Shown here: positions 30,436-42,613 of the stretch, piece after piece
Layout: every line of letters starts with the position of its first letter
Numbering within the stretch: the stretch's first letter is position 1
Assembly (NCBI GenBank): GCA_024195585.1
Contig: SWBL01000128.1
Coordinates: 62,001 to 126,000, forward strand
Length of the DNA stretch: 64,000 bases
Direction of reading: 5' to 3'
From: Aureobasidium sp. EXF-3400
Lineage: Eukaryota > Ascomycota > Dothideomycetes > Dothideales > Saccotheciaceae
Translations under genes and position numbers: made by a program
The notes under the pieces: model-generated
Databases searched by the model: none
What the model saw: the letters and a program-made list of their open reading frames with translations, nothing else
Told to the model about the DNA's origin: nothing

Positions 30436-31697
30436 ATGTCTACTGCAATGCGCTACCGTGCGCAAGAGCTGCTCCGTCGCAGTCGCCCAAGCCATGCTCA
30501 GCGCTCGCCGCCGCGACGATTCGTGCAAATTGCGGCCACCCCATCGTCGACCAATCCTACTGTAGCCTCTGCTGCTGCAGACAGCACTGCTCCCGGTACC
30601 TCTTCTTGCGCCATAAATGACAGTCTTCCAGCCCTCTGACATCTTGACCTAGATGCTCAATTCGAGGTCTTGGGCAGCCCATTTTCTCTTCTTTCCGCTT
30701 CCATCTCGGCTTCGCAGAACCTTTATACTCGCAAGGGCTCTCTAGTTGGCTTCCACGGCAATGCTGAGAGTGTGAGCATGCCCGATTCCTCCTTCGTCGC
30801 TCTTCAGTACTCATTCCTAGTCTCAGACCGTATCCTCGCTGTCCGTCCTCGAACCCTTCCGTCGGGCCGCATTTGGCATTCCCTTCCTCTATCAAAAAGT
30901 CACTTCGACTGCTCCTTATACCGCCCTGATTTCGACAAAGTCTCCCCTTACCACCTTCTCCGTCATTCACCTCGATGGTCGCCTTGATTGGATGATCGCC
31001 CAAAGGAATGCTCTACTTGCTTGGACCGGTCACACTCTTTCCATCAAACCTCAGATCAACACTTCCATGAGCCTCGCACATTGGGGAAGTTCTCGTGTTA
31101 CTGGCCGTGGACTCCTCTGTTTGTCGGGCAAGGGTCAAATCTACCAGCTCGCTCTTAAGTCTGGCGAGGAATACATTGTTCACCCCAGCAATGTCATTGC
31201 TTATAGCATCATGCAACACGCTCCGCAGCCATACCGCTTCAAGTCATCAAACTTGCGCCTCCAGATCCCCAACGCCTTCTCATACCTTCCTGACACCAGG
31301 TTCTTCAAGGTCGTTCGCCAATCAACCGTCTGGCGCGTCCTGGCCAACACTTTGTTCACCATTCGCACTTGGGCTCGCCGCTCAATATGGGGAGACCGAG
31401 TAAGTTACATCAAGAGCATTCACATACTTGTACCCATCTGATTCAACTTCCTAGATGTTCCTTCGCTTCCAGGGACCTGCCAACATTCTTGTGCAATCCA
31501 GAGGCGCTAAGCTGACTGACGTCTTCACTGCTCGTGATGTCAACGAAGCTGGCGATGCCCCTGCAGGTGTGCTGCAGGCTGGAAAACCTGCCACACCCAC
31601 AGTGACCGACGCATCTCCTTCAACTCCTGTTGCTCCGACCAAGCTCAGCTATGCAACAGTAGAAAGCGACGGCAAGGTCACCATCACCAAATCATAA
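30436..31697 (+). CDS. AIM24: AIM24 mitochondrial biogenesis protein
   Basis: Four exons (30436-30595, 30653-30771, 30821-31399, 31455-31697) close to 366 residues. The N-terminus [20 protein letters not shown] is a strong presequence. The TIM-barrel-unlike, beta-rich AIM24 domain begins at [19 protein letters not shown] and includes [54 protein letters not shown] and [18 protein letters not shown]. In yeast Aim24 is an inner-membrane protein that supports MICOS integrity and respiratory chain assembly. The second intron (30772-30820) has a GTGAGC donor and, if retained, shifts the frame after GNAESV. Confidence 0.88.
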
Positions 31698-31806
31698 TGA
31701 TTCGCTCCTTTCTTCCAGGATGACCTTTGTACATTCATTTCTTGCATGACCATACTCTTCGCCTTTCAACATTCGGATCATCCTATTCCAATTCTTTGAA
31801 CAGACT

Positions 31807-32435
31807 TCACGTCGACCTGAGATCCTTATAAAAGAAGACTTCATCGACTAACCTTCCATCCTTGGGAGATAAACCATATCTCGGAATCGCACCGAGACGA
31901 GTGTAACCAAGTCGAGGGTAGACGCCTTCTGCCGGACTGCCAGCCTCGGTATCGAGAGTCTTTTGTGCAGTCAGTTTTAGCTAGACCATCAGAAAAGCAC
32001 TTGTCAGTTTCTTACCAGCAAAGTAGTTCCTCTCATCAATGCCACCTCCTCCAACTTTGACATGAGGCGCTTCGCGATGCCCATCCTTCTGTGGCGTGGG
32101 CTGACCAGGAGCTTTTCGACGCTGCCTCGAAACGGTCCTGTCTCAGTAGCCTGGCTTCCAAGGGCAACATAGCCTGCCAATTCCTCCTGACCACTCTCAG
32201 AAACTACCATCTGCATGAAAATGATTTTTGTGCCTTCAGTGACTTTAGCGACATTGTTCTTCCAATACTCGAGAACTCTGATATCTGGTGTTCCAGGATC
32301 GGCGTGCTGGAACGGTGGATGGAATGTCGCTAGAGTGCTGTCCGTTTCGATACAGTCCTCATGAATGAATGCAAATGCAAGTATGAGGTTGTCATGCTTG
32401 ACAGGGTCGAAAATGATCACAGATGGAAGTGCCAT
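31807..32435 (-). CDS. GNAT-family N-acetyltransferase
   Basis: Two exons (32435-32016, 31980-31807) encode 197 residues. The acetyl-CoA site is VEKLLVSPRHRRMGIAKRLM (R-x2-R-x-G-x-A variant of the Q/R-x2-G-x-G/A loop), followed by LEEVALMRGTTLL. The C-terminal GYTRLGAIPRYGLSPKDGRL and EVFFYKDL are typical of small-molecule GNAT enzymes of the PhnO/RimI-like type. The substrate cannot be told. It is single-domain, cytosolic by appearance, and diverges from the App1-like gene. Confidence 0.82.
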
Positions 32436-33173
32436 GGTGTTGTTACTCGAAACCTTGAGCTCTCAGAAAATGTGTAGATTTTGTTATACACGTTTGATTA
32501 CCCCTGGAGGCAGGCAGCAGCGAACACAGATTTTCGCTTGGCATTCTGAGCGCCACCTTGTGAGGTTCATCTTGAAGCACAATGGCTTTTTCGAACCCCA
32601 TTCCATGATCCAGAGAAGGCGCAAAATGCAGTCTTGATCGCAATGCTATCATTCTAAAGAGTACCTGTCTTATTATAGCACGTTCGATGTAGCCTAGACC
32701 TGCCTGCAAGGTCGCGTGCAGCTACCAGATTTGCCCACGCAGTGTCTGCATGCGTGCGACAACGTTTCTGATGTAGAGTAGTACCTATGGAGCCGATGTC
32801 CGAAATTCGAGATTCAAGTTTCAGAGTCCACATTTCCCAATTGTTAAACAGGATATTCTCTCCGCGGGCATGAGATCTGCGAGTTTTGGGGCTCGGTGTG
32901 CGAAATCTGTCGGTCAACGTCATACGACCAAATCCCTGATTCCATACGGGGCTGGCTGGGCTGGGTGGCTTGTTTATAAAGGATAACAAAGCGCCAACTC
33001 CTTGTGGGCTTCTTGGATCGTCTCTTCAGCTCCTGACTCTTGTCGCGTGTCTGTTTGAATACTTTGTTCTATATTTGCAAACCTACAGTCGCTCCTCCTA
33101 CGCATAGTCTTTTCGCCGACACATCCGCCCTAAACACAAGCAAGGCCAAGCTTTGTTAGCCTCCGCGGCAACC
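32436..33173. promoter_or_regulatory. Divergent promoter region between the GNAT and App1-like genes
   Basis: 738 bp between outward-reading genes. A leftward 111-codon ORF at 32989-32654 lacks family resemblance. CT-rich leader sequence at 33010-33130 precedes the App1-like start. Confidence 0.4.
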
Positions 33174-34802
33174 ATGCGTTCTTCTTTGGCTTATGGAGCC
33201 CTGCTCCAAGCATCGCTATACTCTCTCGCCAGTGCTTCGCCAGCACCTACACCTCGTCGCATCTACCAAGCTGAGGCCCTGGCAGCTCAGGTCACTGGAT
33301 CGCCCGTCGACCTCTCCCCTTCACGAACTGACGAGAAACTCCGCCGCAATATCCTCAGCGATATCCAGTCGGATACTGGTTCGGTCCTCAGTGGACTTGG
33401 TTCAGACCTTCCATCATGGGTCGCTTCGGGTGTTCCAAACTTCTTCCAGGGATTCCCCACTGGTGACGCTGTCGTCTCATCGCTCGGCCTCGACGACGCC
33501 CAGGTCTCTGCATTGCCGACTCAAGTTCTCAATCTCGACCCCTATGCCAATTGGACTGAGTCTGGCTGGAATGTCAGATTCCACGGAAACGTCTACAAGC
33601 AGCCTAACACCTCTACTGCGGACCTCAACCGCCTGGCCAACATCTTCCTTGTCAACACTTCGATCGCAGACCTTCCTCCGGACGAAGCAGACCGAGCTCG
33701 CAATGTGACTGGCAGTATCTTTATCATCCAGCAAGGAGACGTAGCTGTTGCTCCTATCCACCTTGATCCTGCCGCATCGCAAGGTTCTTCTGGTGAACCT
33801 GGCGGTGGTGGTGCAGTAACTCCCAGCGGTGGTAACCAGACTGTGACCCTTCCATACAACACCACTGTTGAGGGTGACTTTGATGTCTTTGTTCCCATCA
33901 ACGGCAACGGCCTTATGAACGGAAATGAGACGCAAGAGGTTCAGCGCCTGAACACTCACGTCGAAGGCGCTTCTATTGGCAATTCTACTGCATACCTCGT
34001 ACCCACGACTGGTCTTACCGTCGTCAGTGATATTGATGATATTCTCCGTGTCACCAAGATCTACGAGCCTGCTCAGGGTCTGCTTAATTCCTTCGCCAAG
34101 CAATACGTCCCCTGGGAGAACATGCCCGACATTTATGCCAACTGGAGCAAGAGCTTGCCCAACATGCACTTCCACTACCTGACAACCACTCCTGAGCAAG
34201 TTACCAGAGACTACATGAACTTCACTTACAATAACTACCCTGGTGGATCGTTCGATACTCGTCCTCTCAACTTCTCCGATGTCTCTGCCACTCTTTCCAT
34301 TCGCAAATTCCTTTTGGTCAAGATCTTCGAAACTTTCCCTCAAAGAAAGTTCATTCTTGTCGCCGACACTAGCAACAGCGATGTCATGAGAGACTACCCT
34401 CAGATGGCAACCGACTACCCTGATCAAGTGCAGTGCATATTCTTGCGCAACACTACTGCCACAGACTCTGGTGACAAATTCCCCTACGACACCAGCGGTT
34501 TCAAGAACTTGAACCAACAGAAGTACATGTTCTTCCTGAACCCCGATGATCTTACCAATCTCGATATTGCCAACGGACAGTGCTACAACCAGTCGATTGC
34601 CCAGAACCTGACCTTTGGTTACCAGGGACTGCCTCTCGGTCTCGGAGATTCGCCTACTGCCGTCAACGCTTCTGCAACTGGCTCTGCAAACAAGACTGGC
34701 AAGAGCGGAGCATCTGCATTCAAGAGCAAGGATGTCGTTGGTGCACAAAGTTCCTTGGCCCTCGTCGCAGCACTCGGAGCTGCCATGTTCATGTTCCTTT
34801 AG
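33174..34802 (+). CDS. Secreted, probably GPI-anchored App1-like (DUF2183) phosphatase-domain protein
   Basis: Single exon, 542 residues from ATG 33174 (upstream frame opens only with TTG). Residues 1 to about 20 form a signal peptide (MRSSLAYGALLQASLYSLAS). The catalytic-domain core VVSDIDDILRVTKIYEP has the paired aspartates (Asp286, Asp288) of the haloacid-dehalogenase-like App1 family, with Ile where yeast App1 has Thr, then HFHYLTTTPEQVTRDYMNF and RKFILVADTSNSDVMRDYP. Many N-glycosylation sequons (NGT/NTS/NQT types) occur. A serine-rich stretch and hydrophobic tail (LALVAALGAAMFMFL) suggest a GPI anchor. App1 dephosphorylates phosphatidate; activity in this secreted branch is not established. 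Confidence 0.8.
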   Translation: MRSSLAYGALLQASLYSLASASPAPTPRRIYQAEALAAQVTGSPVDLSPSRTDEKLRRNILSDIQSDTGSVLSGLGSDLPSWVASGVPNFFQGFPTGDAVVSSLGLDDAQVSALPTQVLNLDPYANWTESGWNVRFHGNVYKQPNTSTADLNRLANIFLVNTSIADLPPDEADRARNVTGSIFIIQQGDVAVAPIHLDPAASQGSSGEPGGGGAVTPSGGNQTVTLPYNTTVEGDFDVFVPINGNGLMNGNETQEVQRLNTHVEGASIGNSTAYLVPTTGLTVVSDIDDILRVTKIYEPAQGLLNSFAKQYVPWENMPDIYANWSKSLPNMHFHYLTTTPEQVTRDYMNFTYNNYPGGSFDTRPLNFSDVSATLSIRKFLLVKIFETFPQRKFILVADTSNSDVMRDYPQMATDYPDQVQCIFLRNTTATDSGDKFPYDTSGFKNLNQQKYMFFLNPDDLTNLDIANGQCYNQSIAQNLTFGYQGLPLGLGDSPTAVNASATGSANKTGKSGASAFKSKDVVGAQSSLALVAALGAAMFMFL

Positions 34803-35564
34803 AAATTTTCTCACGATGTTAAGATATAAGTAAGACTACGATTGTATAATAATGATGAAGCCTGTCCAATTGTTTCCAAGTCTTGTGTTGGATCTGCAAC
34901 ATGTAGGGCTTGCAGTAACAGTATGCAGGGACTGCAAGAACTACATTCCAAACCCTATGTCAACACAAGTCCTCTGCAGCTGAAAGCAGTAAAAGCATTT
35001 CAGGGGTCAGTCATTCTCAGCCGAGAACGAGCGGCGAAATATGAGAAGCACGCGGAGTAGCTCGTTGAAGGCTTGAAGCACGGTCTTCAGCCAAGGCATA
35101 GAACGTCGATCTATAGCGACATCAGCGATAAGTCCAAGCTGCCGTTCTGGCACGAGCTTTCCAGTCATTCGTGTTATCCCACAGCTTGATAGCCGACGGA
35201 AAGTTGTCTAAACCAAGCCAGGAAGAAGAAGTGGTGGTTTAGTTGGAAACAGGATGATGAGCAGCTATATAGCATTAAACAGGCATAGAACGATAGCGGA
35301 AAGGTTATAAGGTTTGACGGGTCGACTGAAGCGGCGGGAAAGTTCGCTGGCTACGTCAACAGCCCTGTGGAGACTGACGGAGGGCTTGTCGCATCGTCAA
35401 ACTTGCTTGTTCGTCGTGTTCTCCACGAGGTCTGGTGCTACTTGCAGTCAATTTTGTTATTCGATCGATGCGTTTTTTGTTTACGGCAGGACCCTGAGCA
35501 CTTCCATGAGTGCATAGACGCCTGCGACGGCCACGATCAGGCCCTAGATTGCCCCCCCTCGAAT
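34803..35564. other. Intergenic region, promoter of the hybrid kinase gene
   Basis: 3' flank of the App1-like gene and promoter of the histidine kinase gene. The octamer CATAGAAC recurs near 35098 and 35285 in slightly extended form. An open frame from 35367 continues into the kinase frame, but the ATG pair at 35565 fits the family start better. Confidence 0.4.
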
Positions 35565-38500
35565 ATGATGGAGGCCAGAGTCAAGGCCGACCTGGACACG
35601 CAGTTCTTGGTCGCCCGCCTGTTTGAACGCCTACGAACTGAGGCCCCTGCCTATGATTGGGACGACTCCTTCGCGCCTTTCCACTCGGTAGATATGCCTC
35701 TGTCCATGATACATCCATCTTGCTTGCTGACGACAGAGTCCAGTCCTACGACAACTGGCATGTCCACGGATATCGTCGTGCCTCACAACCCGTCGATCGC
35801 AAATCGAGCAAACATTCTAGTGAAGCCAACAGCAGAGAACGCCGCAAAGATCGCGACTCGGAAAAGAACAGAGACAAGGAGAGCGAACGAAGTGTCTCTG
35901 ATGCCCAACAGGGCTATGATGTCGTCGCTCGCATCTCTCGTCACACAACCCGCCTCGAGCGCGAGTTCGGTCTTGCTAAAAGGCTGAAAGAAGAAGACGA
36001 TCCAGACTGTCGCCATTTCATAGACCCAGTCGAGTTCCGTCGACTGCCCGCCCGCCAACCCGGAGATGTCCCTCTTGTTGCTTTCATTGCGCGGGCCCCT
36101 GACAGTGGCGGTGACTATATGAAAGAGCTTGTTGAATTTGGCCCAGGACTACACCATTCACAACTGCCTACTTCGCCTGTCAGCCCGCACGGAGAACCCG
36201 AACTTGACCATTTGCCTGTCGCCGAGCTTTTACCTATCGGCCTCTTTCTTGATTTTGCTATCGGCTCGACCGAGTGTTGTGAGATCCTACACCACAGCAA
36301 AGAGTTGGTGCATGGAGAACTTCGTGGTGATGCCTTCCACTTTAGCAAGGTGCAACGAACTGTGCGCTTGATAAACTTTGGTTCTGGAGCTCGCTCGTTC
36401 GAGAATGGTCTTACATCTGCTGGTTGGAGCTCGCTGACCTCCGAAGCCGGTGTTGAGAATCGTCTACAATTCATTGCTCCAGAACAGACTGGTCGCATGC
36501 CTGCCGAACCGGACACAAGGACTGACATATATTCCCTTGGCATCCTTTTCTGGACCATGCTCACTGGGGTACCCGCATATCGTGGAGACAATCCTCTTGA
36601 GATTATGCAGAGTCTATTATCGCGCCGCATCCCTGCAGTTGATAGTGTACGCACCGATGTGCCTCAAATAATCTCGAACGTCATACAGAAGATGACACAG
36701 AAGAAGATGAACGATCGCTACCAGTCCTCCTCGGGCCTGAAATATGATCTTTTGGAAATCAAGAGACTACTTTCCGAAGGTGATGTAGACGCGCTACAGT
36801 CTTTCAAGCTTGGTTCTAAGGATGTCTCTTGCTTTTTCAACTTGCCTAATTCGCAGGTCGGACGTGAAGAGCAACGGAAACTAATCCTCGATGTCATAGA
36901 GAAATCCGCTTTACGTTCTTCTCAGACCATCTCGAGTTCCAAGAAAGGCTTGCAAAGCTTGGGTTCGCACTCGTCGACTTCTATGTCGACGCCCACTCAG
37001 CCTGACCGCCATGAATCTGGTCTCCTTGACGAAATAATGTCTCAGAGCACTGGTTCTAATGCTGATCAAGAGCCTAAAATCTCTCTTCCAGCAGATAGAA
37101 CTGACCTCTTGAGACTACAGCATGAACACAGCTCGCAAGAGAGCAATGTGACCTCCAATGGTGCTGAGCTTGAGCACAAGCCGTCATTGGAGAGCCGACC
37201 CTCGGTGTACAACCTTGAGAGCAGCCAGAAATCTTCCGTATCGAACTCATATACTGGTCAATCTGACGCCTCCGTTCTCCGCACTGTGCAACGCCTCAAG
37301 CATATTGGTCACACTGAGGTTTTGTGCCTTAGTGGTTCTGCAGGTCTTGGAAAGAGTTCTCTATTGCACGACGTGCAAAACATGTCGAGAAAATATGGCT
37401 ACTACGCGTCGGCTAAATTCGATCAAGTCAAACGGGCACCCTTCGAACCAGTAGTGCGGGTTGTGTCTTCTCTGTTCCGCCAAATCTTTTCTGAAGGCGA
37501 TGTCTCAACACCATTCCACGACAATATTCGTACATTCATAAAGCCGTACTGGAGCTTTCTTTCTGGTTTCCTCGATCTCCCACCCTGGTTACTATCTCAA
37601 TTCCCTACTCACCAAGCTTCTCTTAGTTCAGACTCCGCCTCATTACGGTTGCCTCGCGAGAAGTGTGGCAGTAACGGGGACACAGCATCAGATTGGCTCC
37701 GAGCAGGAGGCAGCAACTCGAGCAAGTCTAATCGTTTTGTCCGCACTTTCCTTGATGTTCTGCGACTGCTAGCTCTGCAGAAATTTATTTGCATAACACT
37801 GGATGATCTACAGTTCGCAGACGAAGAGAGTCTTGACCTTCTTACTAGTATTGTTCAGGTCAAGATACCTCTAGTGCTTGTTCTTACTTATCGCGATGAA
37901 CAAGCTCTCCCTGCCAAAATTCGACCTCTGCTCGAGACAGCAACGAAGATTGATCTCAAGCCTTTTACTGAAGAAGAGACGGCAAAATACGTATCCATAA
38001 CCCTACACCGGTCGCCCGAATATGTTCTGCCCCTGGCCGCTGTGATACAGCAAGCGACTTTGGGCAACCCATTTTTCGTCCGGGAGATGCTTGATTCTTG
38101 CTATCGAAAGAATTGCATATACTACTCATGGCGTTCTTCACAATGGGAGTTTGACCTCGACAAAACCTTCGACGAGTTTTCTTCGCCGGACGCTAATCAG
38201 TTCTCGACAAATAACTATCTTGTGAAACGACTGAAAGATCTCTCGGATGATTGCAAATCCGTGCTTTGCTGGGCTAGTTTCATCGGCAACACCTTTTCTT
38301 TCACTCTCGTGAAGCGAGTTATGAGTTGCGATTGTTCTAAGCAGTCAAAGGATGAATACTTGCCGCCCAAGATGGACCCAGTGACAGGCTTGCAGGATGC
38401 TATCAGCTCTTATATCGTCGTGGCTACCGAGGATGAGGATAAGTTCAGATTCTCTCACGATCGGTATATGCAGGCTGCAGAGCTTCTTGCCGATGATTGT

Positions 38501-41500
38501 CGCAAGGAGGAAATGCACTACATCATCGCGGCATCCATGATGTACCATGACCCTTATGACAGCGCCACCAAACCTACACAGCTTCTGTTCGACCAAGCCA
38601 GACATATCTGCAATGCGGTAGATGCTATCCAAGCTCGACCCACTGTCAATAAAGGCCCTTTCAGAGATCTGCTTTATCAAGCAGCAGAGACCGCTCGAGA
38701 GCAGGGAGCAAGATCTATATCGCTCTACTTCTTCCAGCACTGTTTGATGTTGCTTCCAGATGATCCTTGGAAAGATGACTCTCCTGCGGGCTCCTACCAA
38801 GAGACATTGACACTGATGACCAAGGCAGCTGCGTCCTACTGGTATCTCGGATTCTTCAAGGAGGCCGAAATCATACTCAAGGAGATCATGTCGAATGCCA
38901 AAGCTGCTGCAGATAAAACACCTGCATTCATAATCCAAAGTCGAATGCATGCACAAAAAGGAGATGCGCACATTGCCTTCCTCAACATGAAGCGAGCACT
39001 GGCAGACCTCGGCGTTGACATTCAGGACACGACTTATGAAGAATGTGACAGAGAATTCCACGATATTGTGAAACTTGTCGATATCTCTGACCGACAATTG
39101 TTTGAGGGAAGAGAAGCGCCGATCGATCGAGATATCTTCACAACCGCAGCTGTCATGATTGAACTTCTCAGCGCTGGATTCTGGACTGACTCTTTGCTGT
39201 TCTACTACCTGACTCTGAAGATGATGCGATTATTTCTCGAAAAGGGACTTTTTCCACAGGTCGCTGTGGGTTTTGTCCATCTAGCATCGATTGCTATCGG
39301 TCGTTTTGAAATGATTGAGAAGGGCATCGAGTTCGGAAACACGGCCCTGAAGCTCTTCGACCTCTTTGACACCGATACCTATACAATCGGCCGTGGCGTC
39401 ACACTGCATAGTCTCTTCCTTGGACACTTCTTTTCGGACATTTCAGATCAAATACCTGTCTTGGAGCGTGGTATGGAGGCGACCATCCTCGCTGGCGATA
39501 AGTTGGTTCATCTCCTGAACGTTGGCGTCATGTGTGCATACAGGCTATGGACCTCTCACAACTTCGAAGAAGTTAGTGCTTATGTCCAGTATCAATGGGA
39601 AAATTTCCCAGATTGGCCTACGGATCTACGTGGGGGTGTCTTCCTGGTTTCGGTACGTCAGTTCATCCAGGCGCTTCAAGGCAGGACCAATTGGCGTGAG
39701 GCCGCGCATATTTTCGATGACGATTCTCATCAGACGCAACAATACGTCGGTTTCCTCCAATCTCATGCCACTTCTGCCGTTCGACCTCTCTTCTTCTACA
39801 ACAGCTACAGAATTGCTATCCTATATAGGTTTGGATATTGGCGAGAGGCGCTTGAGCTTAGCAAATCTGTGCTGGAGTCTATCTCAAACGTCTGGTGCGT
39901 ACGACATGCCTACTACTGCTACTTCTACATCTCTCTGTCCTTGATTGCCAAGTTACGCGAGGAGCCTTATTGTACGGATCGCGAAAACGTGCTCAAAACA
40001 ATCTACAAGTTCAAGGCCAAGATCGACACAGCGAGTCGCGTCAATGATACAAACTTTGCTGTTTGGTTGCATCTCCTCCGCGCAGAGATTGCTGACATTG
40101 AGATGCGATCCGACGAGGCTACACTATCGTATGAGGCTGCTATCGACCACACGGTAGTCCATAGCCTTCTCTCTGACGAGGCTCTGTGCTATGAGCTCTA
40201 TGGTGATTTCATGGTTCGGAAAGGAGCAACTCGTCCTGCACGTGCGATGATTCGAGATGCTATCTCTGCATATCGTCGCATCACCGCCACGGCAAAGGCA
40301 GATCATGTCAGCGAAAAACATGAATTCCTGCTTCTTGGCTCAAGAACAATTGGGACTGCAGAGGCAGGTACACAGACCGTCGAGACGGAGAACATTTCGT
40401 TCTCAATGGTACAGAACGAAGCCCCTCAAGCGTCGAATGATAGAACGAATGAGTGGCTTACCCCAAGTGCGATCACCGTTCCTCATCAACACGAAACACA
40501 ACATGACCTGCAAGGTGGATTCTCTGCTGTTGGTCTTGACATGATTGACCTCGCCAGCATTCTGGAATCCTCGCAAGTGCTGTCTTCGGAGCTCAGAGTC
40601 GACAAGTTGCTTGCAAAGCTTACCAACATCATTGTTGACAGCACTGGAGCCGCTCTGTGCGGTCTTGTTGTCAATGATGATGAGATCGGTTGGAACGTTG
40701 CAGCTGTAGGAGGACCAGACATTTCTTACCAGGGCAATGTCGGCCAGCCCATCGGCGACATTGATGATCCATTGTCAAAGCAAATTACGTTCTACGTCCT
40801 GCGGTTCAAGGAGGAGCTTTTCTTGCGCAACGTGCTTGACGACGAACGATTTGCAAACATGCCAGCATCTTGGCGACAGAAGCATTCTGAAGGTAAAGCT
40901 GTGATTGCCTTGCCCATTCTACATGGTGACGACACTCTGCTCGGCTCAATCTACATCGAAGGGCCTCCCAATTCGCTATCTCAGCGCAACATTACCGTCC
41001 TTCGCCTGCTTGTCAACCAAATTTCGATCTCGATTGCCAACGCATTGCTCTTCAAGAAGGTTCAAAAGGTTTCTGCGAGCAACTCTTCCATGCTTGAAGT
41101 GCAGAAGCAAGCTCTCGAGCAGGCACGCGAAGCTGAGCGTAAAGCCAAGGTTGCAGAAGCCAAAGCTATGGAGATGGTCAAGCTCAAGGACGAGGCAGCA
41201 AAGGCGAAGAGTATGTTCTTGGCGAACGTCTCCCATGAGCTGCGCACTCCTTTAAACGGAGTTATTGGTATGTCTGAGCTACTCAAAGGAAGCAACCTCA
41301 ACAGCGAGCAAGAGGGCTACGCCGACAGCATTCGTGTTTGCGCGGACACATTACTTTCAGTCATCAACGATATCTTGGACTTCAGCAAGCTCGAGGCTGA
41401 TAAGATGGCTGTGTATTCCGTGCAGCTGTCCCTGACCCAGACCATTTCTGAAGTTGTCAGAGCTCTTTCCTATACCAATCTTGAGAGGGGCTTGCAGACT

Positions 41501-42613
41501 ATTGAGAAGCTCGAGATGCCTTCGAGTTTGCTTGTCATGAGTGATCCTGTCCGCTTGCACCAGATTCTTATGAACTTGCTCAGCAACGCGTACAAATTTA
41601 CGGCAAAGGGCACAGTCACCATTAGAGCGTTCATCGAGCACGAGACCGAAGATACTGTTCAGGTGACCTGCAGCGTGACAGATACTGGTATTGGTATTAC
41701 GGAAGAACAAAGAAAGAAGCTTTTCCAGCCGTTCAGTCAGGCAGACAGCAGCACAGCTCGCAGCTATGGCGGTACTGGTCTTGGCCTTTCCATCTGCAAA
41801 GCCATCATCGAGAAAGTTCTGCACGGAAGAATCTGGCTCGAGAGTGAGATTGGTGTTGGAACAACTGTTTCCTTCTCTCTACCCTTCCAGAAGATCAGAC
41901 CTGGTGCCGAGAATGGAGCAGCCGGACCACTCGCCGATTCCATGGCGGCCATGTACAAGCCCAGCGAAGATGAGATGAAGAAATCTTCATATATCAGTCT
42001 CGCCCATATTCCTCGCAACAAGCTTAGGATATGTATCGCAGAGGACAACCCCATCAACCAAAAGATCGCCATCAACTTTGTCAAGAAGCTTGGGTTCAGG
42101 TGCGAGGCATATGGCGATGGCCAACAAGCAGTCGATGCCCTTGCGGCAGCAAGCAAAGCCGGCACGCCATTCCACCTCGTTCTGATGGATGTCCAAATGC
42201 CTGTTCTCGACGGCTACAACGCCACCAGAGAGATCAGGAAACACCCCGACCCCATCGTGCGCGAAGTCCTAGTGATTGCCATGACCGCATCCGCCATCCG
42301 TGGCGACAAGGAAAAATGCCTCGAAGCAGGCATGAACAATTACCTCGCCAAGCCCGTGCGAGCACATGTCTTGAAGCAAATGCTGGAGGGATATCTCAAC
42401 CAAGCGCCAAAGACGATGACCAATCTCCAGCAGCAAGCTAACCAGCTTTCTCAAGAAGTGCTTAATGAGGCGTCGATGTATACACCTCCTGCTTCTGATG
42501 GCCAGATCGCTCGGCATGAGCAGGTTGACGGTGAACAATCTGATGGGCAAGAAACGCCAACTCCGACCACTGTCAACTCCAAAGCAACTACCTTGCCGAC
42601 AAGGCCTAGATGA
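35565..42613 (+). CDS. Group X hybrid histidine kinase (Mak2/Mak3/Chk1-like)
   Basis: Exons 35565-35687 and 35744-42613 give about 2330 residues. Order: N-terminal FERLRTEAPAYDWDDSFAPF; a protein-kinase-like domain (about 70-390) whose catalytic loop reads VHGELRGDAF and Mg loop reads INFGSGA, hence a likely pseudokinase; an AAA-type ATPase with Walker A GSAGLGKSS (from 572); a long helical region; GAF (about 1650-1810); HisKA with phospho-histidine in NVSHELRTPLNG (His1872); HATPase (NLLSNAYKF, DTGIGI, GGTGLGLSI); receiver with LVLMDVQMP (Asp2190). Relatives sense peroxide and feed Ypd1 and the response regulators Ssk1 and Skn7. The 56-nt intron replaces an otherwise open but unlike-family start at 35657. 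Cytosolic: no membrane segment. Confidence 0.92.

Noticed and set aside
32654..32989. 111-codon leftward ORF between GNAT and App1-like genes
   Set aside because: No motif and sits in a shared promoter region.
33477..34814. 445-codon ORF antisense to the App1-like gene
   Set aside because: Exact mirror of a well-supported coding sequence; residues are Val/Arg/Ser-rich without domain; a codon-bias shadow.
35090..35300. Repeated CATAGAAC stretches considered as a transposon scar
   Set aside because: Too short, no inverted ends or target duplication seen.
35657..35743. Start of the hybrid kinase at MGRLLRAF
   Set aside because: Lacks family N-terminus; a splice joining 35687 to 35744 restores it in phase.
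38345..39097. 250-codon ORF antisense to the hybrid kinase
   Set aside because: Opposite a conserved coding region, no domain.
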